28,002 nt of DNA from an uncultured Faecalibacterium sp. (GTDB lineage: Bacteria > Bacillota > Clostridia > Oscillospirales > Ruminococcaceae). The notes beneath the pieces are model-generated. The model had not been told where the DNA came from, made no database searches, and saw only the letters and a program-made list of their open reading frames with translations. The stretch's first letter is position 1. Each line of letters starts with the position of its first letter. Below, in pieces: positions 7,084-14,445 of the stretch. The position numbers were made by a program, and so were the translations under genes. The stretch lies in NCBI GenBank assembly GCA_934524985.1, contig CAKSYT010000019.1:1-28002 (forward strand), in the 5' to 3' direction.

Positions 7084-7829
7084 GCCTGTTCCTCCTTTTC
7101 CGGCGTTTCGGGCAGCAGGGTGGGCTGCACCATGGCCTCTGGTGCGTGGGAGTCGCCGTCATACACCACCTGACCGTCCTCCAGCCGGATGATGCGGTCG
7201 GCCTGCACGGCAATGGAATTGTCGTGGGTGATCAGCACTACGGTGTGTCCCTGCTTGTGCAGCTGCTGCAAAAGCCCCAGCACCTCCCGGCCGGTATGGG
7301 AGTCCAGCGCGCCGGTGGGCTCGTCCGCCAGAATGACCGGCGGGTTGCGCACCAGTGCCCGCGCAATGGACACGCGCTGCTGCTGACCGCCGGAAAGCTG
7401 GTTGGGGCGGTTTTTCAGCTTGTCGCCAAGCCCCACCTGCTCCAGCACCTCCCGGGCGCGGATGTGGCGCTCGGCGCGGGAGATGCCCGCATACACCAGC
7501 GGCACCTCCACGTTTTCCATCAGGTTCAGCCTGGGCAACAGATTGTATTGCTGGAAGATAAAGCCCAGCATTTCGTTGCGGACAGCGGCCAGCTCGTTGC
7601 GGTTCATCTTGCCCACATCCCGGCCGTTGAGCCGGTAGGTGCCGTAGGTGGGCACATCCAGACAGCCGATGATGTTCATGCAGGTGGATTTGCCCGAACC
7701 GGACTGACCCACGATGGCCACGAACTCGCCTTTTTCGATTTTCATGGTGATGTGGTCGGCAGCTTTTACCGTGGTATCGCCCATCTGGTAGTACTTGCAC
7801 ACCGCATCAAACTCGATCAGAGCGCTCAT
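7080..7829 (-). CDS. ABC transporter ATP-binding protein (MacB/LolD/YknY type)
   Basis: 249 residues with every nucleotide-binding motif: Walker A GQSGSGKST (40-48), Q-loop FQQYNLLPRL, signature LSGGQQQR, Walker B VILADEPTGALD and H-loop ITHD. The QYNLLPRLN and ADEPTGALDS segments are typical of the lipoprotein/macrolide-export (MacB-LolD) ATPase group. It powers the permease whose start it overlaps by 4 nt and follows the adaptor gene by 14 nt. The final 25 residues extend past the usual core and are proline/glutamate-rich. It is cytosolic, bound to the permease. Confidence 0.95.
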   Translation of the reverse strand: MSALIEFDAVCKYYQMGDTTVKAADHITMKIEKGEFVAIVGQSGSGKSTCMNIIGCLDVPTYGTYRLNGRDVGKMNRNELAAVRNEMLGFIFQQYNLLPRLNLMENVEVPLVYAGISRAERHIRAREVLEQVGLGDKLKNRPNQLSGGQQQRVSIARALVRNPPVILADEPTGALDSHTGREVLGLLQQLHKQGHTVVLITHDNSIAVQADRIIRLEDGQVVYDGDSHAPEAMVQPTLLPETPEKEEQA

Positions 7830-7843
7830 TCATCCCTCCTGCG

Positions 7844-9634
7844 TCAATCCACCACGACTGCGCCGGCCTCGGCGGGGTCGATGCCCTCTGCGGGCTCTTC
7901 AGCGTCCGCTGCGGGGGCTTCACCGTTTTCCGTCTCCTCCGGCAGCGTCTCCTCGCCGCCCTCGGCAAGGTCTGCGTTGTTTCCGGCATTCTCGAGCTCT
8001 CCGCCGCCCATATCACCATAGCCGCCGTCGTCATAGTAGCTGTCGCTGCTCACGGAACTGGGGTCGTAGGCGATGGTATCACGCTCGGACAGGCCGCTGG
8101 TCACCTGCGTATAGTTGTCGTCGCTGACACCGGTCTTGACCTGGACATACACATAGCCCTCCGGTGCGCTCATGGAATCATCTGCGTTCACGGCGCTGGG
8201 AGAATCCTGCCGCACCAGCACATAATTGCCCCGCACGATGGCGGCATTGGGCACGGTGAGCGCATTTTTAGCCTGTGCCACCACGATCTCAGCGTTGGCG
8301 TTCATGCCCGGGCGCAGACCGGTGGTCTCGTCGATGCGCACGGTCACCGGGTAGGTGGTAGTGCCGCCGCTGGTATCGCCCTTCATGGACACACGGGTGA
8401 CTAGGCCCTCGTAGGTCTTATCCTTCACGGCGTCTGCGGTCACCTGTACGGTCTGCCCCACCTTCAGGCTGCTGACCTGCAGCTCGTCCACGTTGATGGT
8501 CATTTCCAGATAGCTCAGGTCGTAAATGGTGCACAGGTCGCTGCCGGTGCTCAGTGCATCGCCCACCTTGGCATTCTTTTCGATGATGGTGCCGCTGATG
8601 GGCGAGGTGATGGTGTAGTTATCCATGGCGTCCTGCAGGTTCTGCATGGACAGCTCCGCGCCACGCAGGGTCTCGGAGGCAGACTGGATGGACTCGGTCA
8701 GGTCCTCACCGCTGAGGGTCAGGATGATGTCGTCCTTGTTCACGCTGCCGCCCTCCCGCACATTGATGGCGGTGACGGTGCCGGAAGCCAGCGCAGTCAG
8801 GGTGCGCTCGGCCTGATACTGGAAGTTGGCCGCTGCAATGCAGCTGACCCCATTGACAGTAGCCGTTGCAGCCTGTGCCGTGGTCAGACCGCCCGCATTG
8901 GACACCGAGAGGGTCACAGTGCGGGTAAGCAGATTGCCGGTGCTCAGGGCATCGGTGCCGGTCACGGAGGTAATGGTGCCGAGCAGCACCTCAAAAGTAC
9001 CGTCCAGCGTCACCTGGGCGGTCTGCCCCACCGAGAAGTTGGCAGCATCCGCAGCCGGGAACTCCAGCACCAGATTCATCTTGGAGCTGTCCCGCACCAC
9101 GGCCACTTCCTGACCGCTCTTTACCTCATCGCCCTTGTTCACCTTCAGGCTGCTGACGACGCCCGCCACCTCGGCGCGGACATACTGGCGGTCGGCGGTC
9201 TTATCGTAGCTGCGCTGCGCCTGCTGCAGGGTGATGGCAGCCTGCTCCACCTTGGTGGTGGCGTCGGAGGAATCCACTGTGTACAGCACAGTGCCCTCTT
9301 CCACGATATCGCCCTCTTCAAAGCTGCCGGTCAGCACCTTGCCGGACACCAGTGATTTGACGCTGTAAGTATTGGCAGGCTTCAGCGTACCGGTGCCGCT
9401 GAGCGTGTTGGAGACATCCCGGGTCTCGGGCATGGCTTCCGTATAGGAAGTATCCACGTTTGCGGGCTTTGCGCTCTTGGGCTTCAGCAGCCACCAGCCG
9501 CCTGCCAGCACCACGATGGCCACCGGCACCAGCCACTTCCAGTTCTTTTTGGCAAACGCCGCCGCGCCGCCTTTTTTCGGTGCAGCCGCTGCGTCCTGCT
9601 GGTCGGCGGGCTGTTTAGACTTGTTCCAGATCAT
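7844..9634 (-). CDS. Membrane-fusion (HlyD/RND-type) periplasmic adaptor subunit, YknX-like
   Basis: 596 residues. One membrane anchor (about 32-51, NWKWLVPVAIVVLAGGWWLL) follows a cytosolic lysine-rich head. A biotinyl-lipoyl half near 85-120 (LVSGKVLTGSFEEGDIVEEGTVLY), a short coiled region, and a second lipoyl half (ISGTIIEKNAKVGDALSTGSDLCTI, near 345-370) are followed by beta-barrel strands (VKVGQTVQV, GLRPGMNANAEIVV). The lipoyl-barrel order is that of RND/HlyD adaptors. The last 80 or so residues are very acidic and Gly/Glu/Ala-rich, an unusual tail. It is the first gene of the exporter operon; AGGAGG lies about 10 nt before the ATG. In Gram-positives YknX-type adaptors project into the cell wall and work with YknY/YknZ. 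Confidence 0.92.
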   Translation of the reverse strand: MIWNKSKQPADQQDAAAAPKKGGAAAFAKKNWKWLVPVAIVVLAGGWWLLKPKSAKPANVDTSYTEAMPETRDVSNTLSGTGTLKPANTYSVKSLVSGKVLTGSFEEGDIVEEGTVLYTVDSSDATTKVEQAAITLQQAQRSYDKTADRQYVRAEVAGVVSSLKVNKGDEVKSGQEVAVVRDSSKMNLVLEFPAADAANFSVGQTAQVTLDGTFEVLLGTITSVTGTDALSTGNLLTRTVTLSVSNAGGLTTAQAATATVNGVSCIAAANFQYQAERTLTALASGTVTAINVREGGSVNKDDIILTLSGEDLTESIQSASETLRGAELSMQNLQDAMDNYTITSPISGTIIEKNAKVGDALSTGSDLCTIYDLSYLEMTINVDELQVSSLKVGQTVQVTADAVKDKTYEGLVTRVSMKGDTSGGTTTYPVTVRIDETTGLRPGMNANAEIVVAQAKNALTVPNAAIVRGNYVLVRQDSPSAVNADDSMSAPEGYVYVQVKTGVSDDNYTQVTSGLSERDTIAYDPSSVSSDSYYDDGGYGDMGGGELENAGNNADLAEGGEETLPEETENGEAPAADAEEPAEGIDPAEAGAVVVD

Positions 9635-9710
9635 TCTTGCCGTTCCTCCTAGGTTCTTTTATGACAAGGTGCTTTTTTGTAAAAAGCACCCATCAGAAAC
9701 TCATATTTGT

Positions 9711-9739
9711 AGTGTAGCGCATTTTGCCCCGATAAACAA
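9711..9739 (-). promoter_or_regulatory. Possible promoter of the exporter operon
   Basis: On the minus strand: TTGTTT (9734-9739), 17-nt spacer, TACACT (9711-9716). The match is moderate. Between it and the adaptor ATG lies a leader hairpin (GGTGCTTTTT/AAAAAGCACC, about 9668-9690). Upstream, a palindrome ACAAAGAA-TGGCC-TTCTTTGT (9790-9810) could be an operator. Nothing else was seen in 9635-9886. Confidence 0.4.
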
Positions 9740-9886
9740 GCGTCCGTTTTTCGTTTCACGGCATTTCCACAAAGTTTCAGACTTTTTTAACAAAGAATGG
9801 CCTTCTTTGTGCGCCGCTGAGCAGCTGCGGATCCTTTTATAATACGATTCAAGCCGCCTCTTCCCTGCTCTCCTTCCTGTGAAAAA

Positions 9887-9922
9887 GGGATTCTGAAAAG
9901 CCCGCAGGCTTTTCAGAATCCC
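9887..9922 (-). terminator. Terminator hairpin (16-bp stem, UGCG tetraloop), second of a tandem pair
   Basis: GGGATTCTGAAAAGCC (9887-9902) pairs fully with 9907-9922. On the minus strand the loop is C(UGCG)G and five T follow (9882-9886). It backs up the terminator at 9931-9960 after the NusG-II gene. It shares its exact 16-4-16 layout with three other hairpins in the window. Confidence 0.8.
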
Positions 9923-9930
9923 AGATAAAA

Positions 9931-9960
9931 AATCAGCCGGACCCGAAGGCCCGGCTGATT
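9931..9960 (-). terminator. Terminator of the flavin reductase/NusG-II operon (UUCG tetraloop)
   Basis: AATCAGCCGG (9931-9940) and CCGGCTGATT (9951-9960), with one A:C mismatch and an inner CC/GG, enclose C(UUCG)G on the minus strand and are followed by TTTT (9927-9930). It begins 9 nt after the NusG-II stop. Confidence 0.85.
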
Positions 9961-9969
9961 TGTTCTGTT

Positions 9970-10371
9970 TTACCCTGCGTCTGCGGCGGGTTCTACCACC
10001 ACATACACCCCTGCGGGCACACAGGCGGCCCATGCGCCGTCCTTGTCCAGCCAGCCGAATTGCTCACAGACGTGGTCCGGGCACTGACTGTCCAAAAACG
10101 CGATGGCGCCATCCTTCACCTGCAGGTGCACGATGTAGTCCCCTACTTCGTACAGGTAATCGTGATCCTGCGCAAGGGGCAAGGTCTCGGTAACGCCGTC
10201 ACCGAAATCCACAACGGCCTGTAAGCCGCTGCCCTTGGCGGGGTGCTGCGCCCGCACCGCAAGAAAAATACCTGCGGCCAGCGCCAGCACCACCAGTGCA
10301 AAGATCACATTTTTCTTCCACGCGCTGCCCTTGGGGGCGGCGGCGTCAGAGTGTTTTTGCTTTATGCTCAT
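9970..10371 (-). CDS. Membrane-anchored NusG domain II-containing protein
   Basis: 133 residues. A basic cytosolic start is followed by one membrane span (about 20-40, KNVIFALVVLALAAGIFLAV), then a NusG domain II-like fold outside the membrane. The conserved cysteine block is present: DSQCPDHVCEQFGW, then AACVPAGVYVVVE. Such proteins are found with flavin-dependent extracytosolic redox genes (FMN-binding domains, RnfG-like or ApbE-type genes); their biochemical role is not established. The three cysteines suggest a redox or metal/disulfide role, which is inference. The start overlaps the stop of the fumarate-reductase-like gene by 4 nt (ATGA), so the two are co-translated, and a tandem terminator follows. 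Confidence 0.88.
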   Translation of the reverse strand: MSIKQKHSDAAAPKGSAWKKNVIFALVVLALAAGIFLAVRAQHPAKGSGLQAVVDFGDGVTETLPLAQDHDYLYEVGDYIVHLQVKDGAIAFLDSQCPDHVCEQFGWLDKDGAWAACVPAGVYVVVEPAADAG

Positions 10372-12287
10372 GCAGCGTACTTGCTGGCAGCTGCACCGGC
10401 AATGCGGCCAAAGACGGTAAAGTCGGCCACAGCGTTGCCGCCCAGACGGTTTGCGCCGTGCACGCCGCCGGTCACCTCACCTGCTGCGAACAGGCCAGGG
10501 ATCACAGAGCCGTCAGCCTTCAGCACCTCGGTGTTGGTGTTGATCTTCAGGCCGCCCATGGTGTGGTGCACACCTGCGGTGACCTTGATAGCGTAGTAGG
10601 GAGCGGTATCCAGAGCCTTTGCAAAGCTGGTGCGGCCAAAGTCGGGGTCATTCTTGGCGGCAACGTAGCCGTTCCAGGTCTTCATGGTCTCGGCAAAAGC
10701 AGCCTCGTCCACGCCCATGGCCTTTGCCAGCTCCTCGTAGGTCTGGCCGGTCACGGTGTAGCCCTTCTTGATGTAGCCCTGAATGACGCTGGAAGCATCG
10801 GCCATAGCCTGATCCACCACCAGCCAGCTGTAACTGCCGGTCTGAGCGATCTCGGCAGCGGAAACCACGTCACGGGTGCCCACTTCGTCGATGAAGCGCT
10901 TGCCCTCGGCGTTGATCAGCACAGCGCCGTCGCCGCGCAGACCCTCGGTGATCAGAGCAGCGGTGTTAGCCTCCACGGTGGGGTGGATCTGGATCTGATC
11001 CATGTCCACGGTGTCAGCGCCCACAGCGGTAGCCATCTCAATGCCCTGACCCTGTGCGCCTGCGGCGTTGGTGGTCATAAAGCCCTTCAGCTCAGGCTTG
11101 TACTCGGTGACCATGTCCAGATTTGCGCCGAAGCCGCCGGTGGTCAGCACCACAGCCTTGGCATTCACAGTAATGGTCTCGCCGGTGGAACCGGTAGCCT
11201 TCACGCCCACAACGGCACCGCTTGCATCGGTCAGCAGCTCGGTAGCGGTGGTGTTCAGCAGGGTCTGCACGCCGGCCTTGTCGCAGTTCTCCTGCAGCAG
11301 GGGGATCATGTAGGAGCCCACAGAAACGGTCTTGCCCTCAGCGTTCACGGGGCGATGGATACGCTTGACGGATGCGCCGCCGAAGCTGGAAACGCTGTGC
11401 AGGGTGATGCCGTGCTCGTCCAGCCAGTCGATGGCGTCAGCGCTGTTAGAGCACAGGGTCTCCACCAGTGCGGGGTCGTTGATGCCCTTGCCGCCGATCA
11501 TGGTGTCCAGCTCCATCAGCTCCACAGAGTCGAAGTAGCCCTTGGGGTCTGCCTGATAAGCTGCCCATTGCTCAGAAACGGTCTTAGCCAGAGCAGTGAT
11601 GGTAGCGTTGTCGGCGTACTTTTCAGCAGCAGTCTTGAGGGTCTTTTCCACGCCTGCGGACTCGCCGAACTCGTTCTCGTCCTGATACACGGTCTTGCCG
11701 GCGTTCATGCCGCCGGTAGCGCGCACGGAGTTGCCGCCCACCATGGGCTGGCTCTCCAGAATGACCACGCTCTTGCCCTCGGCAGCAGCCGTGATGGCAG
11801 CAGTCATGCCTGCACCGCCTGCACCCACGATGGCAATGTCTGCGTCAATGGTGGAGTCCTCAGCCTTGGTCGTGTCGGCCTTGACCTCGGTCTTGTAGTC
11901 ATCAGCGTTCAGGCCGGCTGCGACCAGAGCGGCAGCAGCAGCTTCCTTGATGGCGTCAGAGGTGATGGTTGCGGTGGCCACGCCGTCCACGGCAATGCTG
12001 CCGCTTTCGGCAATCGCGCCGGGCAGCTGCTCCAGAGCCATAGTGCCGATGCCGGGGGTCTCGTCCTTGCCCTCGGCGGTACAGCCGGTGATCTTGCCGT
12101 CGGTCAAAGTCAGGGTGACGGTAACATCGCCGCCCATGCCCTTGGCAGTGCCGGTGAACTCGCCGGACACGCCGCCTGCGGTGGAGGAGGTAGGCTTGCT
12201 GCCGCAGCCGTAGCCCAGCAGGCTGACACTTACAACAGCCGCCATGGCCAGCGCAGCCACGCTCTTGCGGATCTGATTCTTTTTCAT
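10368..12287 (-). CDS. Secreted FMN-binding/FAD-dependent fumarate reductase-type flavoprotein (flavocytochrome c family)
   Basis: 639 residues. The signal peptide is probably of lipoprotein type (C28, weak lipobox in LLGYGC). The FMN-binding domain (about 38-125) has DGVATATITS (101-110), where T107 matches the Thr flavinylated by ApbE in canonical DxxSGATxTS motifs; the usual Ser-Gly is Ala-Thr here. The FAD_binding_2/fumarate reductase domain follows, with VGAGGAGMTAA near 154 and E178. H435, T447, E448, R472, H574 and R614 match Shewanella Fcc3 H365, T377, E378, R402, H504 and R544 at a constant offset of 70. That supports reduction of fumarate or a closely related enoate outside the membrane. 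No heme motif is present; electrons probably come through the covalent FMN. It is coupled to the NusG-II gene. AAGGAAG precedes the ATG. Confidence 0.9.
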   Translation of the reverse strand: MKKNQIRKSVAALAMAAVVSVSLLGYGCGSKPTSSTAGGVSGEFTGTAKGMGGDVTVTLTLTDGKITGCTAEGKDETPGIGTMALEQLPGAIAESGSIAVDGVATATITSDAIKEAAAAALVAAGLNADDYKTEVKADTTKAEDSTIDADIAIVGAGGAGMTAAITAAAEGKSVVILESQPMVGGNSVRATGGMNAGKTVYQDENEFGESAGVEKTLKTAAEKYADNATITALAKTVSEQWAAYQADPKGYFDSVELMELDTMIGGKGINDPALVETLCSNSADAIDWLDEHGITLHSVSSFGGASVKRIHRPVNAEGKTVSVGSYMIPLLQENCDKAGVQTLLNTTATELLTDASGAVVGVKATGSTGETITVNAKAVVLTTGGFGANLDMVTEYKPELKGFMTTNAAGAQGQGIEMATAVGADTVDMDQIQIHPTVEANTAALITEGLRGDGAVLINAEGKRFIDEVGTRDVVSAAEIAQTGSYSWLVVDQAMADASSVIQGYIKKGYTVTGQTYEELAKAMGVDEAAFAETMKTWNGYVAAKNDPDFGRTSFAKALDTAPYYAIKVTAGVHHTMGGLKINTNTEVLKADGSVIPGLFAAGEVTGGVHGANRLGGNAVADFTVFGRIAGAAASKYAA

Positions 12288-12337
12288 TGTTTCTTCCTTC
12301 TCATTTTGGGTTTGCTTGTTTTCGAATATCTATCAGC

Positions 12338-12376
12338 AAAAAAGGGGGAGCTGCTCATTCGGAAAGCAGCTCCCCC
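12338..12376 (-). terminator. Strong terminator after the GGGtGRT gene
   Basis: GGGGGAGCTGCT (12344-12355) pairs with AGCAGCTCCCCC (12365-12376), a 12-bp stem with a 9-nt loop. On the minus strand it is followed by six T (12338-12343). It separates the NifU-like/GGGtGRT operon from the flavin reductase. No good promoter is seen in the 50 bases between it and the reductase ATG, so partial read-through may feed that gene. Confidence 0.88.
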
Positions 12377-12397
12377 TCGCTGAAACTTAGGAAAGGA

Positions 12398-13396
12398 TTA
12401 GGCGTTGGCCTGAGCTGCAGCAACAGCGCAGGCAACGGTAGCGCCGACCATGGGGTTGTTGCCCATGCCGATCAGACCCATCATCTCAACGTGTGCGGGC
12501 ACAGAAGAAGAGCCAGCAAACTGAGCATCGCCGTGCACGCGGCCCAGAGAGTCGGTCAGGCCGTAGCTAGCGGGGCCTGCAGCCACGTTATCGGGGTGCA
12601 GGGTACGGCCGGTGCCGCCGCCGGAAGCAACGGAGAAGTACTTCTTGCCGTTCTCGTTAGCCCACTTCTTGTAGGTGCCGGCAACCAGATGCTGGAAGCG
12701 GACGGGGTTGGTGGAGTTGCCGGTGATGGAACACTGCACGTCCTCCTTCTTCATGATGGCAACGCCTTCCATAACGTCGTTCGCGCCGTAGCACTTAACA
12801 GCTGCGCGCTCACCCTCGGAGAAGGGGATCTCCTTGACCACAGTCAGGGTCTGGGTGGGGATATCGTACTCGGTCTGCACATAGGTGAAGCCGTTGATAC
12901 GGGAAATGATGTAAGCTGCGTCCTTGCCCAGACCGTTCAGGATGACGCGCAGGGGGGTCTTGCGGACCTTGTTTGCGGTGCGGGCGATGCCGATAGCACC
13001 CTCAGCAGCAGCAAAGGACTCGTGGCCTGCCAGGAAAGCGAAGCAGGTGGTGTCCTCGCTCAGCAGACGAGCGCCCAGGTTGCCGTGGCCCAGACCGACC
13101 TGACGCTGCTCAGCAACGGAGCCGGGGATGGTGAAAGCTTCCAGACCCTCACCGATAGCAGCTGCACACTCGGCAGCGTCGGTCAGGCCGCGCTTCACAG
13201 CGATAGCGGTGCCCAGAGTGTAAGCCCAGACAGCGTTGTCAAAGCAGATGGGCTGCACGCCGCGGACGATCTTGTCGCAGTCGATGCCCTTAGCGAGGAG
13301 CATCTCGTTGCAAGCGTCCAGAGACTCCAGACCGTTAGCCTTCAGGCATGCCTCGATTTTAGGCATACGGCGATCCATAGATTCAAAAGTTGCCAT
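12398..13396 (-). CDS. GGGtGRT family protein (function unknown)
   Basis: 332 residues, full length. The name-giving motif SGGGTGRTLHPDN is near residue 270. Other conserved-looking blocks are GHGNLGARLLSEDTTCFAFLAGHESFAAAEGAIGIARTANKVRKTPLRV, RINGFTYVQTEYD and CYGANDVMEGVAIMKKEDVQCSITGNSTNPVRFQH. There is no signal peptide or membrane span, so it is cytosolic. The family is found in anaerobes next to a NifU-like iron-sulfur scaffold gene, as here (18 nt apart). The biochemical role is not known to me. The recurrent pairing suggests an iron-sulfur-dependent step, which is inference. AGGAGG lies about 9 nt before the ATG, and a strong terminator follows. Confidence 0.93.
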   Translation of the reverse strand: MATFESMDRRMPKIEACLKANGLESLDACNEMLLAKGIDCDKIVRGVQPICFDNAVWAYTLGTAIAVKRGLTDAAECAAAIGEGLEAFTIPGSVAEQRQVGLGHGNLGARLLSEDTTCFAFLAGHESFAAAEGAIGIARTANKVRKTPLRVILNGLGKDAAYIISRINGFTYVQTEYDIPTQTLTVVKEIPFSEGERAAVKCYGANDVMEGVAIMKKEDVQCSITGNSTNPVRFQHLVAGTYKKWANENGKKYFSVASGGGTGRTLHPDNVAAGPASYGLTDSLGRVHGDAQFAGSSSVPAHVEMMGLIGMGNNPMVGATVACAVAAAQANA

Positions 13397-13414
13397 TGAG
13401 TTGTTCCTCCTCTC

Positions 13415-14116
13415 TTATTCCTCACGCGGGTCAATGTACTTCACAGCGCCCTGCTCCTTGCTGAAGCGGCCGTAAGTACCCACGTTCTTCTCGTAAGCCT
13501 CGTTGGGGGTCTTGCCGTGACGGATATCCTCCATCATCTTGCCCAGCTTGACGAACTGATAGCCGATGACCTCATCGTTAGCGTCCACTGCCAGCTTGTT
13601 GATGTAGCCCTCGGTCAGCTCCAGATAGCGCACGCCCTTCTCCTTGGTGGAGAAGATGGTGCCGGTCATGGAGCGCAGACCCTTGCCCAGGTCGTCCAGA
13701 CCTGCGCCGATGGGCAGACCGTCCTCAGAGAAAGCGGTCTGGCTGCGGCCGTAGACGATCTGCAGGAACAGCTCGCGCATTGCCACGTTGATGGCGTCGC
13801 ACACCAGGTCGGTGTTCAGAGCTTCCAGAATGGTCTTGCCGGGCAGGATCTCGCCCGCCATAGCGGCAGAGTGGGTCATGCCGGAGCAGCCGATGGTCTC
13901 CACCAGAGCCTCCTCGATGACGCCGTTCTTGACGTTCAGAGACAGCTTGCAGCAGCCCTGCTGGGGTGCACACCAGCCCACACCATGGGTGTAGCCGCTG
14001 ATGTCCTTGACCTCATAGGCCTTGACCCATGCGCCCTCTTCGGGGATGGGAGCCGGACCATGCTTAGGACCTTTGGTGATCGGGCACATATTCTGTACTT
14101 GCTGCGAATAGGTCAT
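13415..14116 (-). CDS. NifU-like iron-sulfur cluster assembly scaffold protein paired with GGGtGRT
   Basis: 233 residues from ATG 14116 (MTYSQQVQNMCP); a second ATG at 14122 would add two residues but lies only 3 nt after GGAG, against 9 nt for 14116. NifU N-terminal-like features are GWCAPQQGCCKLSLNVKNGVIEEALVETIGCSGMTHSAAMAGEILPGKTILEAL at about 45-98. The cysteines of GWC..., QQGCC and IGCSGMTH are candidate cluster ligands. The spacing differs from canonical IscU/SufU, and the C-terminal half (about 140-233) is lineage-specific. It leads the two-gene unit with the GGGtGRT gene. A good promoter lies about 150 nt upstream, giving a long leader. Confidence 0.87.
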   Translation of the reverse strand: MTYSQQVQNMCPITKGPKHGPAPIPEEGAWVKAYEVKDISGYTHGVGWCAPQQGCCKLSLNVKNGVIEEALVETIGCSGMTHSAAMAGEILPGKTILEALNTDLVCDAINVAMRELFLQIVYGRSQTAFSEDGLPIGAGLDDLGKGLRSMTGTIFSTKEKGVRYLELTEGYINKLAVDANDEVIGYQFVKLGKMMEDIRHGKTPNEAYEKNVGTYGRFSKEQGAVKYIDPREE

Positions 14117-14267
14117 AATCATACTCTCCTTTTGACAAATGTCGCTTTGGCAGCACAAAACCGCTGCCGCGCCCTGCCGGCACAGCTGCTGCTCCATACT
14201 GCTTGCATCCGAACCGGGTGCGCTGCTCTCTTTCAGCGCCTGCACCGGTACTACCACGCATGGTTTT

Positions 14268-14296
14268 ATTATAGAGAAAACGGACGAATTTTGCAA
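14268..14296 (-). promoter_or_regulatory. Promoter of the NifU-like/GGGtGRT operon
   Basis: On the minus strand: TTGCAA (14291-14296), 17-nt spacer, TATAAT (14268-14273). Transcription should start near 14261, giving a leader of about 145 nt. The leader holds no recognised riboswitch; near its end is a small GACA-TTTGTC inverted repeat (about 14134-14142). The rest of the gap up to the MFS stop (14297-14445) holds two TTGAC hexamers (near 14375-14400 on -) but no convincing second promoter or terminator. Confidence 0.7.
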
Positions 14297-14445
14297 GTCA
14301 TTTCCTACAAAAAGTGCAGCCGGGTTTTACGGTCATTCGGCACTAACTGTCATTTCCACCGCTTTATACAAAACAGTCGTCAAGTTTTTGTCAATTCTGC
14401 CGTAAGCACCGGCAAACTTTTTACAGCCTTTTCTTTTTGCGCGTT

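Noticed and set aside
9820..9850. TATAAT on + at about 9835
   Set aside because: No -35 at a proper distance and no plus-strand gene downstream.
10296..12383. Long open frame on + opposite the flavin reductase
   Set aside because: Gly/His/Leu-rich shadow translation with no recognisable domain; the minus-strand protein has a complete active site.
14064..14261. 65-codon open frame in the leader of the NifU-like operon
   Set aside because: It starts near the transcription start with no ribosome site and overlaps the NifU-like gene in another frame; no attenuator is visible.
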